Positions 26,884 through 35,438 of a stretch of 48,498 nt of DNA are shown here, piece by piece. How positions within the stretch are numbered: position 1 is the first letter of the stretch; each line of letters begins with the position of its first letter. The translations under genes were made by a program, and so were the position numbers. The notes beneath the pieces are model-generated. The model made no database searches. It saw only the letters and a program-made list of their open reading frames with translations, and had not been told where the DNA came from. Source of the stretch: Lingula anatina (taxonomy: Eukaryota > Brachiopoda > Lingulata > Lingulida > Lingulidae). The stretch covers positions 492,495 to 540,992 of the forward strand of contig NW_019775691.1 in assembly GCF_001039355.2 (NCBI RefSeq). The letters run 5' to 3'.

Positions 26884-26921
26884 TGACCTCTGACCTGGCC
26901 TCAGATCCTGACCTTTGACCT
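26884..26921. promoter_or_regulatory. two DR1-type nuclear-receptor sites
   Basis: TGACCT hexamers lie at 26884-26889 and 26891-26896, and again at 26909-26914 and 26916-26921. Each pair is separated by one base, so on the minus strand both read AGGTCA-N-AGGTCA. They lie 14-51 bases past the POLR3K stop codon, within its presumed 3' UTR. Similar but weaker TTTGACC copies occur from 26763 on, so the patch may be a degenerate tandem repeat rather than a selected enhancer. Confidence 0.35.
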
Positions 26922-26934
26922 CAGCCACAAAATG

Positions 26935-27521
26935 TCACTCTCTCCACTGGTGCCCACACTTCATGTCGCAGCACTTGTAAAATGTCGTCATTGGTTCATC
27001 AGCGGACCGCGTCTGGATCTGCATGAAAAATGCTCGGGGGTGCGCACATTTAGGACAAGCCTCTGGAAACAAAACAGACGAGAAATATTATATTTTAGAA
27101 TGACTTGAATGACACACAATTCCATAAGCAGCACAGTTATGTTGCCTTATTAATGACAAATATATTGTGTGACACCTACATTTTGTTAGCTGTGCTGTTG
27201 TGTTAGATGTGACATTGTGTTAGGTATGACAGTGACATTGTGTTAGGTGTGACACTGACATTGTGTTAGGTGTGCCATACCTTCAGTAGAGTCCACATTC
27301 TCCCATGCAGCAGCTCCTCCCAGCACATCATCCACCTCCTTCAACCTGGGGTAATGGCGGTTTGTAATCTGGAAGTAGGAGTGAGAAATAATAGTGCTGG
27401 AGCTGACACAGTCTGCAACATAAACACTGGTTACACATGTGAAGGGAGATATCAAAAAGGACAGACTAGCCTTGGCTTAATTGTGGAACAAATAAAAGAA
27501 ATTTGCAATCACTACCAGTAC

Positions 27522-27552
<31 letters not shown>

Positions 27553-27953
27553 CGCCACTGCTGCTGCCTATACATATACATATACATACCTATACATGCT
27601 ATTCACTTTGGGAAATACTGTGCAGTGCATATTTTAAATTAAATTAAAATATAAAATGTTATAAAAAATATTGTATATATATGCATAAACATAAATATCA
27701 CCTAAATGAATACTGTCACTATCTACAGACTCAACCCATTCCGAACAAAAGAAGAAATCGGTTTAAGACTAATAAGTCGGGAAATATTCAACATGCATTC
27801 TCAATCTCACTTCTCAGTTTACACAAGCCTAACTTTACTTACTTTTTGCTGTATATTATATACGTAAGGACAAGTATTACATGCAAATCTGAAGCACTTT
27901 TGTCCCTCTTCCACCACCAGCACATTGGCACACACGGGGCAAAACGTCAGCAT
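26935..27953 (-). CDS. POLR3K: DNA-directed RNA polymerase III subunit RPC10
   Basis: Three exons read from 27953 down: 27953-27843, 27368-27281 and 27062-26935, all with GT-AG introns and matching phases. They total 327 bases, giving a 108-residue protein, the same length as human POLR3K. The N-terminal zinc ribbon uses Cys5, Cys8, Cys25 and Cys28 (CPVC and CNTC). The linker YPRLKEVDDVLGGAAAWENV is characteristic of the family. The C-terminal TFIIS-like ribbon uses Cys69, Cys72, Cys97/98 and Cys102 and carries the QTRSADEPMTTFYKC loop, whose Asp88-Glu89 pair is the acidic tip needed for transcript cleavage. In the Pol III core the subunit supports RNA cleavage, termination and reinitiation. 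The start codon faces the SNRNP25 start 368 bp away, implying a shared promoter. Intron 2 carries a TTGTGTTAGGTGTG tandem repeat next to the exon 2 donor. Confidence 0.96.
27180..27275. repeat. tandem repeat with TTGTGTTAGGTGTG core in POLR3K intron 2
   Basis: The core TTGTGTTAG(A/G)TGTGAC or a close variant occurs four to five times in about 95 bases, spaced roughly 20-30 bases, ending at the exon 2 splice donor on the minus strand. The same core recurs in the MBOAT gene near 46976 and 47091. Confidence 0.75.
27523..27550. repeat. A-rich homopolymer
   Basis: About 28 consecutive A on the plus strand, in POLR3K intron 1. Confidence 0.9.
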
Positions 27954-28321
27954 GACTGTGGTTCAAATTATCCTATATAATTAAACTACATGTTAGGAAC
28001 TAAAGAGCAACTTCCTCTATCACAGAACTCCACAAGTCTCGTTGATCACGTGACATTCAAACTACGATTTATTACAAAGTTCGGCATATTAGAAGAAAAA
28101 TATAACTCATAATTGTAATAGTCACCTTTATGGATAAACGTGTGGCATTAGTTATGTGATTTAGCCATTTAAAGGTTTGGAATTTGGCTGTAGATTTAGA
28201 CTCTCGTTGCAGACGAGACTTTTTAATCAAGATGTCTGCGCCCATGTTGACACCATCTGATTGAGCAAAAGAACATTGATTTCATCCTAATGTTTATGTA
28301 AGGAGGTCTCAGTTGTTTGTA
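27954..28321. promoter_or_regulatory. candidate bidirectional promoter of POLR3K and SNRNP25
   Basis: The 368 bp between two divergent start codons must hold both 5' UTRs and both core promoters. I see no convincing TATA box for either gene, as is common for divergent housekeeping pairs. The sequence is not obviously CpG-rich. The transcription starts cannot be placed from sequence alone. Confidence 0.6.
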
Positions 28322-31022
28322 ATGGAATCTGAAAATGCTCCACATGTAAAAGAAACTGCAAATGAGGAAGAGAGACATAATGCAGGTGAGAAATATTAAG
28401 ATTTAAAAAAAAAACAAAAAAAAAAAAACGGCTGCTGTTTGAAATTTTTATACTCATTATATTCATAACTGTCTCTCGTGTCTGTCTGTTCTTTGTTTAG
28501 CATCTGAGGAATCTGTGCGGGAAGATAACGAAACAGAAAAGATCGATGCTGGGGAGAGGAGGGCAGAGGAAGAGGAGGAGGGAGAGAGTGATGAATTGTC
28601 CCACAAGGACGCCATGAGGACGGTGAGGGAGGACCTCGCCATCTTAATTCAGGTAGATTTGTCAGTTGTTATGTTGTGAAGTTGAACATTTGCACTTTGC
28701 CATATTCTTTCATGCCATCCCTCTTTCAAATAAAGGAAGAAAAAAAAATTACTTTACAGTTTGATGGTTTAAGTACCCCCCCCCCCCCAGCCCCCGCGAC
28801 CTGCCTACTAGTACACTGTTGACACTGGCTCAACACCAAACCATTAAAATTGAAATTGGGCCAGTAGGTTAGTAACTGGAAAAAGAATATTTTTAGTACC
28901 TATGCTCTTAAATTCTTTTCCTTTGGCACAGACTACCATTCTGGCAATGAGCAACAGCTTTTATTTATTTATTTTTTCATTTGTTTATTTTTTTAGTATT
29001 ATATTGCATTTATTTTGCAGAATGATCCATTACTGTCTGACCTTCCACCTGAGATAACACTGGAAGAAGTGAACTCTCAGATTGCACTGGAGTATGGACA
29101 GGCTCTTACAGTGAATGTACGGAGAGAGGATGGAGAAGTAATGCGTAAGTGTCAAGCAGACTGATGCTAAAGAAGATTATAGGCAGGTTTGGATTGTAAA
29201 TATAATATTGATAATTTTTCATAATCTGATTTTTTTATTCTTTGTAGCAGTTGCTCTATTTGGACCAGATGTCATATTTGTGCCAATTTGAATCAGAAAT
29301 AATTTTTTTCATGGCAGTTTTCCACCAGAAGCATCCTCCAGATTCTTTGTCATTAGATATTCCTCCCTATTTTTTTGCACTCATGTTGTTCTGCACTGGA
29401 GATCCAGGCCCGTAGCCAGGGGTAGTTTGGGGGGGTTCGAGAGAACCGCCCTTTTTGCTAGAAAAAGGTCCACTCTGGATAAAATTTGATCTAGGTACAT
29501 GAAGTTTTAATGGAAAAGAGTCCACTTTTTCAGAAAAAGAACCCCCCTTTTGAAATTGCTGGCTACGGGCCTGAGATCAGAAATCTTCAGTCATGATTTT
29601 GGGTTGTAAGAGCTCATTCAGAATGGGGAACTAACAGATTCACAGATCAAATATGGCCAACTCTCTGGAAAGCTTGGTGCATATAATCCCCAGTGGAAAT
29701 CTATTTAGTGTCTAATCCTGAATTAAGCGACAAGCTTTTTAGTGGGTCGCTATATTTGATCTGCCAATCTGTTAGTCCACTGTTCTGAATGCGCTCTAAG
29801 AAAGAGCAATCAAATAAACTTTTATAGTTTCTTCACAATCTTCACCTCTTCAGCCATAGTGGTAGTCCAGGGAGGCACAGTGAGGGATCTGAAGGAAGGC
29901 GTTAAAAGATACGTGATGCTGAAGCAGCACCGAGCAGAGGGAACTAAGTGTATCAGCTGGTGAGATCTAGAAAGGAGTGTAAAACTTTGAGAGGGGGAGG
30001 TAAGGGTTGGGGTTGGGGAATGGCAGGGATAAGGAGAATATGCTAAAACATATAATGTGTATTAGGTGGTTATATTGTGTTAACTGGTGAGATCCTGAAA
30101 GGAATAAATGGCTGAGAGAGGGGGGTGGGGAGGAGAATGACAGGGATAGAAGTATACATACTGAAACATACAATGTGTATTAACTGGTAGAATACAGAAG
30201 GGAGTATATATGTGGGGAGGGGGGGCCAGGGGGGGGAGGTGAACAAATACATACTAATTGTTTTAACTGGTGAGATCCAGAAGGGAGTATACATGTGGCT
30301 GAGGGGGAGGGGACGGGGAGGGGGACAAGATGAATGAAGAGAATATACTGTATGATGAGGCTGGGGAAAGCACAGCTTTAAAGGACCTGAGATATCAAAC
30401 ATTATATCATTATGGTATAATATGGTCAGAAGGATTATGTTATTAAGGGATATTTAATGTCGAAGTTTTTGTTTTCTGTTTTAAAATGAGCATGCTATTT
30501 CATTTGATTGGAATACTACTATTACTAATTGCTATTTATTTATTTAATCTGTCATTGCATAAAGGGAAACATTGATATATAATTGAAATTGCTAGTTTTT
30601 TCACATTTCTTTTACTCCTGTATTGCAGGCGCTACATTTGGCGAACATACTGGTTATATTTCAATGGGCAGAAGCTGACAGAGGACAAAAAGCCAATCAA
30701 AGAGTGAGTTTATTTTAATTCCTGAAAAATGTGACCAACTTGTTGCAGAATTTTTTTCATTCTCCTTTTCATTCAAGTCTTACAACATCTCACTAAGTTT
30801 TGTTTTCAGAAAATGAACAAAGTTCCTTCATTCAAGCTTGAACACATGGGAATACAATGAAATAAAAAAGAACCAATTTTGATTGAAAGTTCAGATAGGA
30901 TATAGGAAATTTTAGTTTGAAAGAAATTATAGAGTAAAGATGCATTCATCTTCAATTGTTTCAGATATGGCATTGGCAACCGTGATGAGGTGACATTCAT
31001 TAAGAGGCTGAGACAGCGATGA
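28322..31022 (+). CDS. SNRNP25: U11/U12 small nuclear ribonucleoprotein 25 kDa protein
   Basis: Six exons with consistent phases: 28322-28385, 28501-28652, 29021-29144, 29854-29959, 30629-30703 and 30965-31022. They give about 192 residues. From residue ~73 (NDPLLSDLPPEITLEEVNSQ) to the end (VTFIKRLRQR) it follows human SNRNP25 closely, including IALEYGQA, GEVMP, the split Trp in IS-W-RYIWRTYW, KLTEDKKPIKEYGI and NRDEVTFIK. This is the ubiquitin-like fold of the U11-bound 25K protein of the minor spliceosome. The N-terminal ~60 residues are Glu-rich and absent from the human form; an internal Met before RTVREDLAIL could be an alternative start. An AATAAA at 31506-31511 fits the 3' end. Exons 5-6 occur again at 32701-33094, almost certainly an assembly duplicate. 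Confidence 0.94.
29405..29573. mobile_element. 169-bp MITE with 15-bp perfect terminal inverted repeats
   Basis: The ends CAGGCCCGTAGCCAG and CTGGCTACGGGCCTG are exact inverted copies. The flanks carry AGATC on both sides (29400-29404 and 29574-29578), a likely 5-bp target-site duplication. There is no coding capacity. It sits in SNRNP25 intron 3 and matches the gap-containing copy at 10360-10837 in opposite orientation. The superfamily is not assigned. Confidence 0.85.
29954..30330 (+). repeat. diverged minisatellite starting at the SNRNP25 exon 4 splice donor
   Basis: The boundary CAGCTG|GTGAGATCTAGAAAGGAG is echoed three times downstream: TAACTG|GTGAGATCCTGAAAGG (GT at 30087), TAACTG|GTAGAATACAGAAGGG (30187) and TAACTG|GTGAGATCCAGAAGGG (30270). 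Units of about 83-127 bp continue with G-rich sequence and then ACATACAATGTGTATT. The exon 4 5' splice site is thus the first unit of a tandem array inside the intron. Confidence 0.8.
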
Positions 31023-32157
31023 CAGTGCCACCTAATTGATCAGGATGAGAATTTGCCCTCCATGATTGATGAGCAGACCATTTCTGGGGTTTGTGGTAAC
31101 AGCCACCTCATCAAATGGCAATGGACATGGAGCTATTCTCAGCTCTTAGCTCTGTGGCAGTGTCTAAAACTGGGTGAAAAGGCACCGCCGAAAGCGCCAC
31201 GGTCGCCACCTATAGGTGCACATCTAAATGTGCATCAAATTGGCCGTTAGGACACTGATTGCAGGAGGTGGACACTGTTATGTCTTGTGCTTGATTAGGG
31301 AAGTCTCTGCATGGGTTTCAGTCTGTATTATTTCATCAAGTGAAAAATAGGAAACGCTGACAACCTCGAGGCTTCTACTACAACACTATACTTCATTCAC
31401 TAGAGAGCACTTGTCAAGACAATACAGGAACTATATAAGTTACTTAATATATATGATTATTAGGCTCAAGGAAAATAATAGCTGAATGGACCAGTGACCA
31501 TGTCAAATAAATATGGCTAAACAATATTTTTTACTGACAGTCACTCTAATAAAGATAGGTATCAGGGTATCGCTGTTTTGTTTTCAATACCAAGAAGAAA
31601 TTAAAACATGAAGTGTTCAAACTTACTGTTGATACAAGATATGTGAATAGGCTTTCAGTTCCTAACACGAGAGATCAATTTTTGATTTGATGAGTTTGCT
31701 TTAAAAAAATGATGCAACTAAGAGCATTCATCAGATATAAAATTAAACACAATTCATCTCGTTTTATTTCTCATTATATATCAAACACCTTCACATTATT
31801 ATTAACATTATCCACGACATACAGAGAGTCGTTATGAACCAACATTCCCTTGGGCCAGCTTAGTCCATCCTCTGAATTCCCGATGCATTTCATAAATGTC
31901 CCATCACTTTTAAAGATCTGAACTCTTTTATTGTCCTTCTCAGCCACTATGACGTGTCCAAGTTTGTCAACAGCCACCCCAGTGGGAGTCTTAATATCCC
32001 CGAGTTTGTGACCAGGGCAACCAAATTTGGATTTGAAGTTGTATTTTTTATCAAAAGTTATGATGTTATTTTGGCCATAGTTAGATACAATGATGTCACC
32101 GTGGTGATGTATGCATATGAAGTAAGGGTGCTCTATGGCTACATGGTCACTGCTTGA
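30087..32157. repeat. first copy of a ~2.07-kb duplicated block
   Basis: From GTGAGATCCTG to the single N at 32159 this block matches 32160 to about 34229 nearly base for base, with scattered substitutions and small indels; by eye roughly 98% identical. It holds SNRNP25 exons 5-6, its 3' UTR and the 3' part of the NHL gene. Confidence 0.95.
31774..32157 (-). pseudogene. truncated 3' copy of the NHL-repeat gene, cut at an N
   Basis: About 127 codons match the C-terminal part of the complete gene at 33844-34713, from near YPYFIC to VKVFDI and TAA, with a few substitutions (IHHHGD for IGHHGD; RVQIFKSDGTFMK for RVQFFRSDGTFVK). The frame has no internal stop but ends abruptly at the N at 32159, where sequence homologous to the SNRNP25 intron begins. 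It is most likely the end of one allelic contig rather than a true pseudogene. Confidence 0.85.
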
Positions 32158-32158
32158 T

Positions 32159-32159
32159 N
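32159..32159. other. single-N join between contigs
   Basis: A lone N separates the truncated NHL frame from intronic GTGAGATCCTG sequence. Both sides belong to the two ends of the same duplicated block, as expected when overlapping contigs are placed end to end. Confidence 0.9.
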
Positions 32160-34229
32160 GTGAGATCCTGAAAGGAATAAATGGCTGAGATAGGGGGGTG
32201 TGGAGGGGAATGACAGGGATAGAAGTATATATACTGAAACATACAATGTGTATTAACTGGTAAAATACAGAAGGGAGTATATATGTGGGGAGGGGTGGGT
32301 GGGGTGTGTGGGTGAACAGATACATACTGATTGTTTTAACTGGTGAGATTTAGAAGGAAGTATACATGTGGCTGAGGGGGAAGGGACGGGAGGGAGACAA
32401 GATGAATGAAGAGAATATACTGTATGATGAGGCTGGGGAAAGCACAGCTTTAAAGGACCTGAGATATCAAAAATTATATCATTATGGTATAATATGGTCA
32501 GAAGGATTATGTTATTAAGGGATATTTAATGTCGAAGTTTTTGTTTTCTGTTTTAAAATGAGCATGCTATTTCATTTGATTGGAATACTACTATTACTAA
32601 TTGCTATTTATTTATTTAATCTGTCATTGCATAAAGGGAAACATTGATATATAATTGAAATTGCTAGTTTTTTCACATTTCTTTTACTCCTGTATTGCAG
32701 GCGCTACATTTGGCGAACATACTGGTTATATTTCAATGGGCAGAAGCTGACAGAGGACAAAAAGCCAATCAAAGAGTGAGTTTATTTTAATTCCTGAAAA
32801 ATGTGACCAACTTGTTGCAGAATTTTTTTCATTCCCCTTTTCATTCAAGTCTTACAACATCTCACTAAGTTTTGTTTTCAGAAAATGAACAAAGTTCCTT
32901 CATTCAAGCTTGAACACATGGGAATACAATGAAATAAAAAAGAACCAATTTTGATTGAAAGTTCAGATAGGATATAGGAAATTTTAGTTTGAAAGAAATT
33001 ATAGAGTAAAGATGCATTCATCTTCAATTGTTTCAGTTATGGCATTGGCAACCGTGATGAGGTGACATTCATTAAGAGGCTGAGACAGCAATGACAGCGC
33101 CACCTAATTGATCAGGATGAGAATTTGCCCTCCATGATTGATGAGCAGACCATTTCTGGGGTTTGTGGTAACAGCCACCTCATCAAATGGCAATGGACAT
33201 GGAGCTATTCTCAGCTCTTAGCTCTGTGGCAGTGTCTAAAACTGGGTGAAAAGGCACCGCCGAAAGCGCCACGGTCGCCACCTATAGGTGCACATCTAAA
33301 TGTGCATCAAATTGGCTGTTAGGACACTGATTGCAGGAGGTGGACACTGTTATGTATTGTGCTTGATTAGGGAAGTCTCTGCATGGGTTTCAGTCTGTAT
33401 TATTTCATCAAGTGAAAAATAGGAAACGCTGACAACCTCGAGGCTTCTACTACAACACTATACTTCATTCACTAGAGAGCACTTGTCAAGACAATACAGG
33501 AGCTATATAAGTTACTTAATATATGATTATTAGGCTCAAGGAAAATAATAGCTGAATGGACCAGTGACCATGTCAAATAAATATGGCTAAACAATATTTT
33601 TTACTGACAGTCACTCTAATAAAGATAGGTATCAGGGTATCGCTGTTTTGTTTTCAATACCAAGAAGAAATTAAAACATGAAGTGTTCAAACTTACTGTT
33701 GATACAAGATATGTGAATAGACTTTCAGTTCCTAACACGAGAGATCAATTTTTGATTTGATGAGTTTGCTTTAAAAAAATGATGCAACTAAGAGCATTCA
33801 TCAGATATAAAATTAAGCACAATTCATCTCATTTTATTTCTCATTATATATCAAACACCTTCACATTATTACTAACATTATCCACGACATACAGCGAGTC
33901 ATTATGAACCAACATTCCCTTGGGCCAGTTTAGTCCATCCTCTGAATTCCCGATGCATTTCACAAATGTTCCATCACTTCTAAAGAACTGAACTCTCTTA
34001 TTGTCCTTCTCAGCCACTATGACGTGTCCGAGTTTGTCAACAGCCACCCCAGTGGGAGTCTTAATATCCCCGAGTTTGTGACCAGGGCAACCAAATTTGG
34101 ATTTGAAGTTGTATTTTTTATCAAAAGTTATGATGTTATTTTGGCCATAGTTTGATACAATGATGTCACCGTGGTGACCTATGCATATGAAGTAAGGGTA
34201 CTCTATGGCTACAAGGTCACTGCTTGCTA
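32160..34229. repeat. second copy of the ~2.07-kb block
   Basis: Matches 30087-32157 in the same orientation and continues without a break into the rest of the NHL gene, so this copy joins naturally to unique sequence on its right. The first copy joins naturally to unique sequence on its left. Confidence 0.95.
32701..33094 (+). pseudogene. duplicate of SNRNP25 exons 5 and 6
   Basis: Exons 32701-32775 and 33037-33094 keep both splice sites and the reading frame. They differ from the first copy by Glu to Asp at the exon 6 junction and by a C-terminal RQQ in place of RQR. No upstream exons 1-4 accompany them. In a correct assembly this is probably the other allele of the same two exons. If the duplication is real it would be an alternative 3' end for SNRNP25. 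Confidence 0.85.
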
Positions 34230-34713
34230 TTTTATGGAGGCACTCCCCTTCTCTGTTGTGTATGAATATACAGTGTAAGGTCCAGTCAGAAATGAGGACC
34301 CGATCGTCATTGACTGCAATCCTGAGTCCAGATGCCATGTTACTGTTTGTAAACTGGTGCTTTAAAGTGCCGTCAAGATGGTGGAACTGGATCGTTCTCG
34401 CTGCCAACCCACATGCTTTGTATACGACTGGTAGTACTAGTTCCTTGTGGCTGCTGTTATATACAATACATGAAGTGCCGCCCCATATTTGTTGTTTATA
34501 TTCAGGACAAGCCACAACAAAATGGCCTTTGTAGCAGTATTCAATATTCAAGTCCTCATCAACTACCGAGGTGAAAATTTGAATTCTGTGTAGGTCAGCC
34601 ACATATATTCTGCCCTCATCATCTGCTGTGATGTCATTTGGCTGCTCAAACTGTCCAGGTTGCTTTCCACGTTCTCCAAATACTTGTATGTGTTTCAAAG
34701 ATGCTTCATACAT
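33844..34713 (-). CDS. NHL-repeat beta-propeller protein
   Basis: The exon begins at 34720 after an acceptor (TTTTTCGACTCTTTCAG on the minus strand). An ATG seven bases in opens 289 codons ending TAA. NHL repeats are clear near both ends: FGERGKQPGQFEQPNDITAD then GRIYVADLHRIQIF, and later GDIKTPTGVAVDKLGHVIVA, NKRVQFFRSDGTF and LNWPKGMLVHNDSLYVVDN. These repeats form a propeller like those of TRIM2/3/71 or Brat, used for protein or RNA binding. No RING, B-box or filamin domain is visible, and only about 720 bp separates this exon from the divergent clathrin gene, so the protein is probably NHL-only, with an untranslated first exon (a donor-like site lies at 35262-35267). An AATAAA on the minus strand (33834-33839) overlaps the region just past the stop, implying a very short 3' UTR. 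The exact family is unknown. Confidence 0.85.
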   Translation of the reverse strand: MYEASLKHIQVFGERGKQPGQFEQPNDITADDEGRIYVADLHRIQIFTSVVDEDLNIEYCYKGHFVVACPEYKQQIWGGTSCIVYNSSHKELVLPVVYKACGLAARTIQFHHLDGTLKHQFTNSNMASGLRIAVNDDRVLISDWTLHCIFIHNREGECLHKIASSDLVAIEYPYFICIGHHGDIIVSNYGQNNIITFDKKYNFKSKFGCPGHKLGDIKTPTGVAVDKLGHVIVAEKDNKRVQFFRSDGTFVKCIGNSEDGLNWPKGMLVHNDSLYVVDNVSNNVKVFDI

Positions 34714-34720
34714 TTTTAGT

Positions 34721-35438
34721 CTGAAAGAGTCGAAAAATATATTAGAAAGTAAAACAAAATAATAAGTAATTTTCAGATACATACATAATGTTCAGTATCC
34801 CTGCTGTACATGCAATACCTTTTTTTTTTTTTTTTAAATTTTATACCTTTAATGGAAGAAAAAATCCAAACTACAGCTTTTTCAAAACCGTAGAATCTTT
34901 ATATATTTTAAAATATAACACAATGACACGTTAACTTGTATCTTTACATCCCATTCTTAGTGGTCATTATACCAATGCAGCTTCTAATTATAAGCTATGG
35001 AAGAATACAGAATGTTCAAGTGCCGTTTTTCAGATCAAATCTTTTTACCACTGAGTGTCAAGTGTCATCATTACTCTAGATATTTGCATTAATGCATGTA
35101 TTAATTTTTCATTATCGCAACAACGGCATTTGGACTTTTCTTTAGCGCTAAAACTGTAAAAAGAATTCTGTTCCCCGTGCAAAGAGGGGTACCTGTTTTG
35201 ACAACACATGACCTGCCATCTATCGTGCAATTTTATGAGAGCAGTTTTAGTAATGTTTTTAACTCACATTTGGCTGCAAGAACATCAGTCCCTCTCAAAA
35301 CCCCCAAAAATATGCAGAAATATTTCGATGTATGTCCAATTTACAATTTATTCCTAATTTATATACTTTGAATATTGACATTATTTGCCGGATATTGCCG
35401 AATGTTCCCGGATGTGAACGAAGAACACCTCAGCAAAG
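34721..35438. promoter_or_regulatory. interval between divergent NHL and clathrin light chain genes
   Basis: This ~718-bp stretch should hold the NHL gene's 5' UTR intron and first exon and the clathrin 5' UTR and promoter. A minus-strand donor-like site (GTGAGT) is at 35262-35267. Just upstream of the clathrin ATG, CCGGATATTGCCGAATG and CCCGGATGTGAACG form a short imperfect repeat. No TATA box is evident. Confidence 0.5.

Larger units (their letters stand above)
23784..26934. other. AT-rich interval with no gene seen
   Basis: This follows the stop codon of the large ORF, so its first part is presumably 3' UTR, though I see no strong AATAAA close to the stop. The rest holds an (AAAT)n array, a TGACGTCA site at 25167 and, next to POLR3K, a patch of TTTGACC-type motifs. 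Open frames are short and lack splice context. Confidence 0.6.

Noticed and set aside
35045-35230. Minus-strand frame with KCRCCDNEK, considered as a zinc-binding exon of the NHL gene
   Set aside because: Cys spacing does not fit RING or B-box, and no phase-compatible splice sites join it to the NHL exon.
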